From contig NC_133400.1 in NCBI RefSeq assembly GCF_047511655.1, positions 625,001 to 689,000 of the forward strand: a stretch of 64,000 nucleotides of DNA. The letters run 5' to 3'. Numbering within the stretch: position 1 is the first letter of the stretch; each line of letters opens with the position of its first letter. The notes under the pieces are model-generated. The model saw only the letters and a list, made by a program, of their open reading frames with translations. It was not told the DNA's origin and did not search any database. The position numbers were made by a program, and so were the translations under genes. This DNA is from Castor canadensis (taxonomy: Eukaryota; Chordata; Mammalia; Rodentia; Castoridae). Shown here in pieces: positions 41,553-51,175 of this stretch.

Positions 41553-41641
41553 GGGTTGGAGGCGTGTGGCTCTAGCAGTACAGCGCCTGCCTAGCAAGCA
41601 TGAAGCCCCGGGTTCGAACCCCAGTACCACACACACACACA
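41553..41641 (+). repeat. ID-type SINE with (AC)n tail
   Basis: ggaggcgtgtggctctagca, gcgcctgcctagcaagcatg, gggttcgaaccccagtacca, followed by acacacacacac. Its B box (GGTTCGAACCCC) is close to a perfect tRNA B box, which suggests a young copy. Confidence 0.9.
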
Positions 41642-41754
41642 AATGCCACCAAGAGAGCAGAATACAAGAAGAAGCCCTCATCAGATACTAGGACCTTGAT
41701 CTTGGGCTTTCTAGTCTCCAGGAATTATGTATTTCAGTCCATCATGGCAGGGAG

Positions 41755-41990
41755 GGCATTGGTGGAGCACAGCAGCTCACTCATGTTGGCCAGGAGGGAG
41801 GGAGGGAGTCTGCAACCCTAGCTGCACCGGGATGCACCAATAGGAGGATCGTGGCCAGGCCTGCCTGACATAAAGTTAAGCCCTAATCTTCTAAATAAGC
41901 TGCCCAAAAGGAGCGGGGGGGGGGGGGTGGCCTGCCTCTCAAGCACGAGGCCTTGAGTTCAAACCCCAAAACAACAATACATTAAATAAA
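41755..41990 (+). repeat. Degenerate B1-ID composite SINE with poly-G
   Basis: Faint B1 text (gcagctcactcatgttggcc ... gaggatcgtggccaggcctg) precedes a G13-14 run at 41914-41927 and an ID 3' half (gcctgcctctcaagcacgag, gagttcaaaccccaaaacaa). Confidence 0.65.
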
Positions 41991-42119
41991 ACACATGAGT
42001 AGTTTATGTATGGAAATCATACCCATTTAAAACAACCAAAGCTAAACGCGTTTCTAAATGCCAACGATAAATTTTTATAAACATACAAGGCCAGTTCACA
42101 GAGCAAAAGGGAATGAAGT

Positions 42120-42902
42120 AGAGAGGAAAATGAGATCCACAGGAGCTGCGAATCAGGGCGCCCTACCTGGGTCCTGGGGCGGCGTCGTCGACGGCGCCCG
42201 CGCCCCGGAGTTCCCGGGATCGTGTCGCCGCCCGGCCCAGCCGACGCTCCGCAGAGCCGCGGGGACCCGCGAGCTTGGGGACGCGGATGTCGCGCTCCGC
42301 CCGAGTCAGGGCCGCTGCACCTGCCCGACCTCCAGGGCGCCGGGCCCGCCGGCCTCTGCACACCAACGCCCCGCGCACCTGAGCGCCTCTGGCCACGCCC
42401 AGGCACGGACCGCCCTCATTGGCCACGCCCCCGACCACGCGGTCGTAGGCCCCGCCCCTAGCAGATCCGCCCCCATTAAAGACCCCGCCCTTAGCAAGGC
42501 CCGCCCCCAACAAGGCCCCGCCCCTAGCAATGCCCGCCTCTGGCAATGCCCTATCCCTAACAAGGACCCGCCCCAGAAAGGCTCCGCCCCTAGCAGGGCC
42601 ACGCCCCTAGCAAGGTCCCCCCACAGAAAGGCTCGCCCCTAGCAAGGCCCCGCCCCCGTAAGGCCCCGCCCCTAGAAAGACCCCGTTCCTAGCAAGGCCC
42701 CGCCCCTCCCCTAGAAAGACCCCGCCCCTTGGACGTTCCCGGCCCCGACCCTGCTGCCCTACGTGGCGCTGGCGCTGAGCGCCAACACACAGCTCCCTGC
42801 ACGGTGTGCGCACCGCTGCCGGCCAGATCCCCGCGCTTCTGTGCCACACGCGCCCTCGTTCCCGTGCACACCGCACGCGCGACTGGCAGTGTAGTCGGGT
42901 CA
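42120..42902. promoter_or_regulatory. CpG-rich island, candidate promoter of the SLC22A31 remnant
   Basis: CpG dinucleotides and G+C rise sharply here compared with the A-rich repeat block before it. Runs such as ggcgtcgtcgacggcgcccg and many CCGCCC GC boxes are seen. The island lies upstream of the SLC22A31 remnant on the same strand, where that gene's promoter and first exon would be expected. A frame around 42740-42890 gives LLPYVALALSANTQLPARCA, which could be a decayed first-exon membrane segment, but I cannot confirm it. Confidence 0.6.
42447..42732 (+). repeat. Degenerate GC-box minisatellite
   Basis: A unit close to AAGGCCCCGCCCCTAGC recurs more than a dozen times with substitutions and small length changes. 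Most units carry CCCCGCCCC or CCCGCCC, a match to the Sp1/KLF GC box. The array lies inside the CpG-rich island. Open frames running through it are products of the repeat, not genes. Confidence 0.85.
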
Positions 42903-44252
42903 CTCAGGGGCCCCCACCATAGACCGGCTTTGCGGGGTCTCCTAGGGACAGAGTGGGGAGATGCCGGGGTTTTCCTCCCTGCCCCTCGGTGTCTTGGTCT
43001 GCTGGAGAGTCCTAATGTGATTCTCATGGGACCCTCCTGTTCTGCCGGTGTGACACAGGGTGCCGGGCCTGGAGAGAATGGCTTTTTCGGGTCAGGGCCA
43101 GGGGCTGACAGGCCTAGGGCTCCCACGGTGAGTGGGCGGCCTGTGGAGGAGGAGGAAGATTTAGGCTGGAGGTGAGAGCAGGTAGCGCTGGTTGATAAGC
43201 TGGGCCTGGAATTCACCTCACTACTACGTACTTTTTATGCAACCTGTGCCTTTGGGCTGGGTAGGTGCCTGGTGTGGGTTCCCAGGACAGGAGGAGGCTT
43301 TGAAGGGAGAGACTGATGTGGTCAGTTCAGATAGAAGAGCCATTTGTGAGGTGTGCGGGTGCTGTGTTGGGGGGTGGTCGAAGATCTGGGTGAAGAGAGT
43401 TAATGAAGGGGCAGCTAGGGACCTTCCAGGTTCCCTTCCTGGAAGACCTGCCTTGCCCACCTGCCTCTCTCGTAGCCCTGCCAGGTCCCCTGGAGTCGCT
43501 GGCCTCTGTGGAAATATGGGGCCTGCCTGGGGTGGGGGAACCAGCAGGACTTACCTCTGTCCCAACTCACACCTACACAAAAGCCCCATTTGACAAATGA
43601 TTACGTTTCAAAATAAAATCTCTGTTACAGCACAACCCAAAACAGTATCATGCTTGTCAAGAAGAGGCAGGAGGTGTGTGGCCGTGTTTATTAAGCCCCT
43701 GGGCCTGACGTATTCTTGGGGTCCCTCCTCACTGCAGGTGGAAACTAAGATCCCACAAGGGCTGAGGATGGAAGGGTGAGGGTCAGGGGAGATGGCAAGA
43801 TCCCATCTAGAGAAAAGCAGAAACCTTGGAGCTGTATGTAGATTTATGGGGACTCCAAGTCATCACCACCAGGGGTTCAGAGCAGGATGGTCCCAATTCT
43901 GTGCTAAGTCAGGAGAAGCTGCTGTTTGACCCCATCCAAGCCCCTGCCCTCTGTGGCTGGTTCCCCTTCTCTCCAGTGAGAGGTTTTTGGGCTTCTTGCA
44001 TCTCTGTGTCTTGGACAGGAGGGTCCTTGACTGGCCCACAGGTGGCTGGTGTCCACCTCAGTGGAGCATTGTGTGCCAAGAGGACTGAAGTTCTCACTGG
44101 AGCAGACAGCCCCTGCAGTGTTATCCCGGTGCATGTTGTGACCAGTGAGCAGCTGTCCTCTCCTCTGTCCCACAAAGCTCCCTGGCTAGCTCTGCGGGTG
44201 CTGTCCAGTGCTATCCTGACCCACATCCACATTTCCCCACTTCTCACCAGCT
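42903..44252 (+). other. Region where upstream SLC22A31 exons would be expected
   Basis: Mostly unique sequence. A frame near 44160-44225 (SSPLSHKAPWLALRVLSSAI) loosely resembles the SLC22 'PESPRWLL' segment after TM6, but it is too diverged to annotate. No other exon could be identified. Confidence 0.35.
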
Positions 44253-44411
44253 TTGGTTGCAGGGTTGTTTTGTGGCCTCCCTGATGCTGGGTATACCCAA
44301 TGTATCAGCAAAACCCTGGCTGGTGGCTTCCCTGCCCTGCCGGCCCTGAGGCTACTCCTTGAAGGCACCTTGGTGAGGGCCTGCCTCATCCTCTATGTGG
44401 TGGCTTCCTGC

Positions 44412-44549
44412 TTCCTGGAGGCCAGCCTGGAGGCAGTGGCCATTGTCCTTTTCCTGATGGCAGATCACTGTCCAGGGTGGGGCTCCTGTCCTGCTTCTGA
44501 GCACCATGGTCACAGGCCTAGCATTCTGCTGCTCCTCACTGCGCTCAGT
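44412..44549 (+). pseudogene. SLC22A31: SLC22A31 exon remnant 1 (frameshifted)
   Basis: It holds one transmembrane-like segment and the MFS loop (DHC...RPVLLL in the family), with a +4-base change at 44472-44484 and two one-base deletions downstream. The 3' splice donor is conserved. The upstream boundary of this exon is not resolved; similarity may extend to about 44253 (GLFCGLPDAGYTQCISKTLA). Confidence 0.7.
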
Positions 44550-44737
44550 GTGAGGTTGGATCTGTCCTGCATCTGCCCTCTCCCGGGGCTGCAGTAGAGG
44601 CAGCAAGAGGCTGGGGCACCCAGACCAGCTTGCTCTTCTTTTCAGCCTGTGTCTCATGCACACTTGGGGAAACTGAGGCCCAAAGAATTAAGGGGATGAG
44701 AGGATCTTCCATGATCCAGCTACATAAAAGGATCCAG

Positions 44738-44825
44738 TTTAGGGACTGAAGGCATAGCTTAAGTGGTAGAGCACCTGGCTAGCAAGTGCAAGGCTCTGAG
44801 TTCAATCCTCAGTACCTCAACAAAA
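44738..44825 (+). repeat. ID-type SINE in the SLC22A31 remnant intron
   Basis: gggactgaaggcatagctta, gtagagcacctggctagcaa, gagttcaatcctcagtacct. Same orientation as the remnant. Confidence 0.85.
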
Positions 44826-45327
44826 GAGATAAGGATTCAGTTTGCACCTGGAACATCTGCTCTAAAATATAGGGTACAGTGCAGGGGTAAAAGGTCAGAG
44901 GCCAGGCCCCATAGGCCCTGACCAGCCTGAGTGGCCAAGGCCAGGTGAGGCTGGAGTTGGGAGGTTTTTCTACACAGCACTGGCTACACTATGAGTGGGG
45001 TCTGGTGTCAAATGAAGCAAGGGCCCTCATACAAAAGTACTTAGAATTTTGGGACAATTGTCAAAGTTGCAAAAGAAGAGATAAGCAAAGCATAACTCAA
45101 GAGGTGGAAACTATTGAGTGGGCTGTGCCCTAGGGTCACCCCCTTAGAATCTGAGCTGGGCTGGCATCAGGCTGAAGTGTCCTGAAAGACCCTCACATAG
45201 AGAGAGGGACAGGGGCTTGGAACAAATGTGCCCAGATGGTGGCTTCTTTGGGGATGGAGGGAGTCCTGAGTGGCCAGGACAGAAGGTCTGGCAGAGTCAG
45301 CTGGGGGCCCTTGTCTTTTGTTTCCAG

Positions 45328-45440
45328 ACCTGCCTGGCTGGACCATACTGTCCCTTTCTATCCTGGGGCTTCTGGCTTCCCAGGCTGTATCAGTGCTCAG
45401 AGGCCTGTCCCCACACCTCACCCACCTGTTCAGTCACAAC
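45328..45440 (+). pseudogene. SLC22A31: SLC22A31 exon remnant 2
   Basis: The acceptor tttgtttccag ends at 45327, and the phase (two bases then CTG) fits the donor of remnant 1. A hydrophobic segment LPGWTILSLSILGLLASQAV is well kept. Beyond it the expected AEVFPTVIRG part is scrambled and a TAG falls in frame at about 45447. Confidence 0.75.
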
Positions 45441-46407
45441 TAGGCTTTAAGCACTGCCCTCCTGGGTGGCTGGGCAGGGGAAGAGGAGCAAAGGAGAGAG
45501 AGGTGGGAGGTGGGGGTGGTGGTGAGGGGCATCCAGGACTGGCAAAACTCGAAGGGAAAATCACTTCTCAATTTTCTAATGGAAAGATCAGAAAGTGTTG
45601 CAAGTGCACAAAGAGACCTTCCAGAACAGATTTCCTCTGGGAGCCCTGACATTGGGGCCACAGTGTTTCTTTCCCCCTCTGCCCCTCCCCTGTCCCCCTA
45701 CTAGCACCTGCACTCAAGCCCTTTCTCCTGAAGAGGGGCCAGGCAACTGCCCCCTCAAGTACATGCATGGGTCAGCAAGGCTTTCTCCTACAACTCCACC
45801 TGCTCTGTGAGCCATGGCCAGGGGCTGTCCTAGTTGCTGGAGGGTGCTGACCCTCCACCCCAGCCTGCCTCTGCTGCTACAGCCCTCCTACCCCAGGTGA
45901 GCTGGCCACACCTCCAGCAACAGCACTCCTGCCTGGTGGCCCTGTGAACCAGGATGAGGAGCACCCTGGGGTGACCACAGTAGGGCAGAGACATCACCCC
46001 AGAAAGCTACAGGTCAGTGTGGCTGGGGAGATGTGAAGACAGCATGCAGGGGTGTCCCCTCCAGGTCCCTCGCCCGTGAGTCTCCTTCCTGCCCACGCCC
46101 ACCAGGTGTGGAGGTTAAAGGCAGCCATCAAACTTAGTCCTTCCTGGTTCTTCCTTAGGCCAAAGCATGGACTCTTATCTTGTACCGTCCTCACACATGG
46201 GTGTACACACGTACACACACACACACACACACACACACAGCTCACCAGTCAGTCAGGGCCTCTCTCACCATCCCCTACTCCAGCCAAAAGGATGGAGTGA
46301 GGCCCTAGACTCCCTAATAGGCATAGCCTGCCTGGTGAAGCCCTGCTCTTGGAGGCAGGGCCGTGGCACCCCTAGTGGTCAGTGCGGTACTCAGAACCCA
46401 TAGTCCA
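45441..46407. other. Sequence between SLC22A31 remnant and CDH15 3' end
   Basis: No later SLC22A31 exon (the family's last two transmembrane segments and tail) could be recognised. A CA microsatellite is at 46213-46239. Confidence 0.5.
46213..46239. repeat. (CA)n microsatellite
   Basis: About 13 CA units close to the 3' end of CDH15. Confidence 0.95.
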
Positions 46408-46750
46408 TCAGATAAACTTGTGCATTTTTAATTCCAATTCACCCCCGGAGGGTCTGAGGGCCACTAGTGCGGGGCTGAGGCAGGAGAATAAACCCCAGGG
46501 GGGTGGCTGAGGGCATCTCCTCTGGCCATCCAGTCCACGCTCCACGTTCCATACCCCATACTTGGTCCTCCCCTGGGAGAGTGAGGCTCCATGGCCCATA
46601 TCCATGGGGCTCATCGAAGTCATCTCTGCCATGGGGCCAAGGACGTGGTCAGGTTGCCCCTCTGTGGGGGTAGGTGTCCCCAGCAGAAAGTCTCCCTCCC
46701 TGGCCAGGGGGCCACGTCCAGACAGCATGTCCTGCTCTTGACTCTGGCCT
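46408..46750 (-). other. CDH15: CDH15 3' UTR
   Basis: About 340 bases follow the stop. On the minus strand ATTAAA (46427-46432) is the best poly(A) signal, with cleavage expected near 46410. The exact end is inferred. Confidence 0.65.
46427..46432 (-). terminator. ATTAAA poly(A) signal of CDH15
   Basis: The plus strand reads tttaat. It is the only strong variant hexamer in the 340 bases after the CDH15 stop on the minus strand. Confidence 0.6.
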
Positions 46751-46951
46751 TCATGGATTCCCATACATGTCTGCCAGCCGGGCAAAACGGGGGCCCCAGT
46801 CCTGGAGGTAGTCATAGTCCTGATCTTCATCACCCAGGCTGGACAGGATGGAGCTCAGCGTTCCTGCCACAGAGCCATCCCCCTCGTAGTCATAGATGAG
46901 AGCTGTGTCATAGGGTGGGACACTGGGGTCATTGTCTGCAGCCTCCAAGCC
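46751..46951 (-). CDS. CDH15: CDH15 exon 14: catenin-binding C-terminus and stop
   Basis: The acceptor is CCACAG. It encodes [38 protein letters not shown] and [20 protein letters not shown], ending DMYGNP and TGA. This is the beta-catenin-binding tail. The human protein, as I remember it, continues about 30 residues past MYG, so this shorter end fits the rodent form. Confidence 0.95.
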   Translation of the reverse strand, partial: GLEAADNDPSVPPYDTALIYDYEGDGSVAGTLSSILSSLGDEDQDYDYLQDWGPRFARLADMYGNP

Positions 46952-49900
46952 CTGTGGAAAGGCCCCAAACAACTCAGGACCCTGCAGAAACCAGATGGCC
47001 CCACTCCACTGCTCTGGCCACAGTCAGGATGAGATCTTCCCAGGGAACCTGCACCAGAAGGGGAACTGTGGGGTGGCTCTCCTTCCTCTAGCCCTTCCCC
47101 ATCAGAAAAGGAAGGAGTTGGTCCCTTGTCACAGTGGCTCCCCTTTCCACTCATGCCAGAACCCCAGGCCTCCTGCTCCACAAACAGCTAGTCACCTCTC
47201 AGAGGCATTATCTCCATCACCACCTCGTCACCTTGTGGGGACTTCCCTCCTAACGAGGGCCTGGCCTGTGCCTGCCACTCCCAAGATGGTCTGCATTTCC
47301 TGGGGGCTTTCTATTTCTCTGAGCCCACATGAGTAGGCAAAAAGTAGTGGGAGGTTCCCTTCATTGCCCTGCCATCCACTCCAGTGACTCTCCCACAATC
47401 TGCACGTCTCACATGTTGACAGCTGGGATCACTGATGAAGTGTCCAAATGACTACTATGAACGACTCAACCAGCTGTTCATAAAGCAAGCCCTGGTGGAG
47501 GCTTCTCCTCCCCTCATCGTGGTGAACTCAGGAGCACAGAACTGTGACCGCTCCTGCAAAAATGTGCTTCAGAGAGGGCAATGCTGGCCCAGCCCAAATA
47601 GCTGCCGACACCCCACTCCTACCCCATCACTAAGTTTGGAAAACACTGCAGCCTGGGCCTGCTCACCCTCAGGGGCTTCTCCAAAGCCCAGCCAGGGGTC
47701 CTGCTGGTGAGCCCACTTCCCTGACACTCTGTAGCTAAGGCCCTAGGACCTGGCTGGACACGAAACCCCGTGACTCTCTGGAAAGGTCTGGCATGCCACG
47801 CATGTGCACTTGTGTATTTGTGCATGCTTGTGTGTGCACGCGTGTACATGCACATGTGTCCACACCCTCAGAGCACCCACATCACTGATGAAGTTGGCCA
47901 TGTCAGCGGGGCTGGTGGGCAGCGCTCGGTGGGGCTGGCGGCGCACGTAGCCAAAGGGGGCATCGCGGCGGAGTGACGGTGTTCCCAGGGGGAGGTTCAG
48001 GGGTGTCAGCTCTGTCGGGTGGCGCAGCTGGTTTATGTCGTAGGCATCCTGTGGACAAGTGAGCAGAGTTAAGCCGTGGGCACTGGGATCGCGGGAGGTG
48101 TGGGTCCTGCCAGAGGATGAGGAGGCGCTGTCGCTGAATGGCAGAAGGGCGATGGCCTCGGTTCCCTGGGCTCCCCCTTCCCAGGGCTCAGCATTTCTAA
48201 GCCACTGCTCTTGCATCCCCAACCCACTCCGTCCCCTCACCAGATCTTCCTCAGTAAAGTCCCCCTTAATACTTCTGCGCTCACCTGGCCCTCTGGAGGA
48301 GGCCCCTGCCCAGTCAAGCTTGCTCAGCTCACCTGATCCTCCTCCCCTCCTCCCTGCTCGTCGTAATTGAGGATGTTGTCCCGAAGGTCGTCCTGTAGCC
48401 CGTGCAGCATACTCTTGTCCCGCGTCTGCCGCCGGAACCGCTCGCGAAGCGCAGCGAGCAAGACCAGCACTGGGGACAAGGGGCGGAGCGGGTGTATGGG
48501 CGCCTGAGAGGGCAGGGACGGGGCTGACGGGATGGGCGGGGTCTGTGTTGGGGGCGGGGCCGCGCCAGGGGCAGGGGCGGTGGGAGGGGCGGGGCCTGCG
48601 TCGGGGGGCGGAGGCGGCGGGATGGGCGGGGTCTGTGTTGGGGGCGTGACCGCGTCAGGGGCGGGGGCGGTGGGGGGGCGGGGGCTGCGGCAGGGGCGGG
48701 GTCTGTGTTGGGGGCGGGGCCGCGCCAGGGGCAGGGGCGGTGGGAGGGGCGGGGGTCTGTGTTGGGGGCGTGACCGCGTCAGGGGCGGGGGCGGTGGGGG
48801 GGCGGGGGCTGCGCAGGGGCGGGGTCTGTGTTGGGGGCGGGACACTCACGCAGCAGCAGGAGGGCGCTGGACAGCACAATGACCAGCGCGCCCAGGCTAA
48901 CGCCCGCGCCCCCAGCCAGCAGCGCTGCGGCCCCAGGCAGGCAGGTGCCGTCGGGTCCGCAGCGGCACACGGTCACGTTCAGCGGCTGCTCGCGCTGCTG
49001 GGGCGGCTGACCAGAGTCCCGGAGCAGCAGGCTGAGGCGGTGCAGGCCCTCGGGGATGTGGTACCGTGGCCGCAGGCGGGCGTGGCTCACTGGGGAGGAC
49101 GCCGCGGTCAGCGAGGGTTCCCGGGGGCGCCCCACCCTAGCCACCCGCCGCGCCCAGACGGAGTCCCTGGGCCTTAGTCTCCCCGTCGGCCACTGGGTAT
49201 GGAAAATAATCCGACCCCTCCCACCGTGGTGTCTCTTGCTCTCTGCCCACCCCCCAGGTCCCGGGGTTGGTGTGGGTCAGGGAGCGCACCGTTAATCTGG
49301 CTGAGACTCCAGTTCCGGCTGAGCTCTGGAACCCTGGGACTCAGCTGGAAGTGGAAGGGTGCCCCGTGGGGAGGCAGGTCCTCGTCTGTAGCGCCCAAGA
49401 GGAGGCCAGGCCCCTGATCAGGCTCACTGCACAGGCTGCTGGTGGGTGGCAGGGCCAACGCAGGTGCATGGTCGTTCACCTCCAGGATCTCAATAGACAG
49501 GGTGCCAGTGGCCGTGCTGGGAGGAAAAGCTGCAGGCAGGGGAGGCCCTGTCAGCTCAGTGCCCCTACCCCAGCCCATGACCCACCCACCCTTGTCAGTC
49601 CATTCTGGGAAGTGCTAGGCCCTGGGACAGAGACACCTAGCTAGAGCAGATCCAGGTCAGTGCTCCAAACTTGTCACGGGCTCCCTGCTCACCATCATCC
49701 AGAGCCAGGATGATGGCCCGGTACCACCCATCCTTGAGGAAAGGTGAGGCCGGACTCAGCACCCGCTGGGTCTGGATCCTGCCAGTGGCTCCATCCACGT
49801 GCAGCCAGTCCTCGGGGTCATAGTCCTTTGAGTAGCTGTTGGGAGGGAAGGGAGGAGTGGGATGGGTGTTCTGAGCCCACCAGAACCCTCAGAAGTAAGG

Positions 49901-51139
49901 CCACACACAGCCGTACACTTGCACATGTACACACATCACATAAACAATACACTCCACATGCTCTCTTTTACACACAGCTCACACATGGCTCTGACAGGGG
50001 CTGCTCTCCGCACTTTTTGTGAGCCTCTGAGGAACTATGATGAGGAGGCCGAGGCTCCAGGACCGAGGGACAGCCAGATCACAGACAATATTCAGTGCTG
50101 GGCATGCAGGAGCACTGTAGAGACAGACAGGGATACTCTCGTCCTGGCTTGGTGCTGGTGGTGAAGTTTAGACATTAATAGCCATCCCTGGCCTGCCAGG
50201 TGGACACAGTAGACATTCAGAGGTTGGCTGGGAAGACTTTAGCCATGTGCACCTGCCAGAGACCAGTCCTATCCTGTGGGATGTGGTCAATCCACTGCAC
50301 GCAGCCATATGTGGGACTCAGAACCCCAGGAACCCTCACCTTCACCCTCAGAGCCCACAAGTCAGGGAATTCTCAGCAGAGATAGGGCCATTAATACCCC
50401 ATGCCCTGCCCCCCGGTGCCCCAGGGAGCCCCACCTGATTCTCTGTAGTTGCTGTGTGTCTGGGTCTCGGGCAGAGAAGGTAACCACAGGGGTGCCTGGG
50501 GGGGCTCCCTCAGCTAGGCTGGTCCGCAGTGGGTTCTCCGGGAACATGGGAGCCTCGTTGGTATCTTGCACCCACACACTAATCCTGGCCTGGCCGTGCT
50601 GGGCCCGGGGGGCAGCTGCCTGAAGTGCGGCCTCATTCTGCACAGACACTCTGAGCTCATATCGCTCCTGACTCTCATAGTCCAGGGGCTGTGGGAGGGA
50701 GGGAGGCAGTCAGTTGGTCACCCGCTCAAGTGTCGAATCCCAGGTGGCACCTTTTAACCTTGACACGATGAAAGTCTTGTAGGACTAAAAGGCTCAAAGA
50801 ATGATGCAAAGTAGCAAAGTGAATACCCAGCACTCAAAGTGAACTTGTTGGGTATAGTATGGTCAATTTCATGTGTCATGAGGTAGGCTCTGGTCACCAA
50901 TGAGTCACACAAATACCCATCTGGTATGGCCATGCAGGTGGGTGGCAAATGTTGTCACCTGATGCGAAGCAAAAGGGTCATCCTGGCTCGTGCGGTGGCC
51001 TCCCCCATGCAGGTGAGCAATGTTCAAAGAGACTGAGTTTCCAGCTTGCCCCAAAACTGCAGTGAGCCCATTCCTTGCAATAAATCTTTTAATGCATCCA
51101 CATCCAAATGTAACTATGTCTACGTGTGTGAGTACACAA

Positions 51140-51175
<36 letters not shown>

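Larger units (their letters stand above)
44253..45440 (+). pseudogene. SLC22A31: SLC22A31 remnant (solute carrier family 22 member 31), frameshifted
   Basis: Two exon remnants match my memory of human SLC22A31, an organic-ion-transporter-like membrane protein of the major facilitator family. Piece one (about 44412-44549) reads FLEASLEAVAIVLFLMADHC, then changes frame to PVLLLSTMVTGLAF, then changes again before LLLLT and ends at a retained donor cagt/GTGAGG (44549/44550). Where three codons (GRR) are expected after DHC, 13 bases (44472-44484) are present. Two single-base losses follow, near 44524 and 44541. Piece two (45328-45440) begins at a good acceptor (tttccag) and reads LPGWTILSLSILGLLASQAV; about 18 of 23 positions match remembered human sequence, then it runs into stops. 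Position and strand match human synteny between ANKRD11 and CDH15. I read it as a unitary pseudogene. Sequencing error is the main alternative. Confidence 0.72.

Noticed and set aside
41553-41641. tRNA gene
   Set aside because: It has tRNA-like A and B boxes but is an ID-type SINE with an A/AC tail and no cloverleaf. The same applies to all other ID units here.
42058-42642. 194-codon plus-strand open frame across the CpG island
   Set aside because: Most of it is the GC-box minisatellite read as a repeating peptide. No domain is present.
44253-44597. Intact 114-codon membrane protein gene
   Set aside because: Its two ends match different reading frames of one SLC22A31 exon and it runs through the splice donor, so it is a remnant rather than a small gene.
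48324-48882. Pro- or Gly-rich open frames on both strands over the CDH15 intron 11 repeat
   Set aside because: They are translations of the minisatellite; the flanking exons splice around it.
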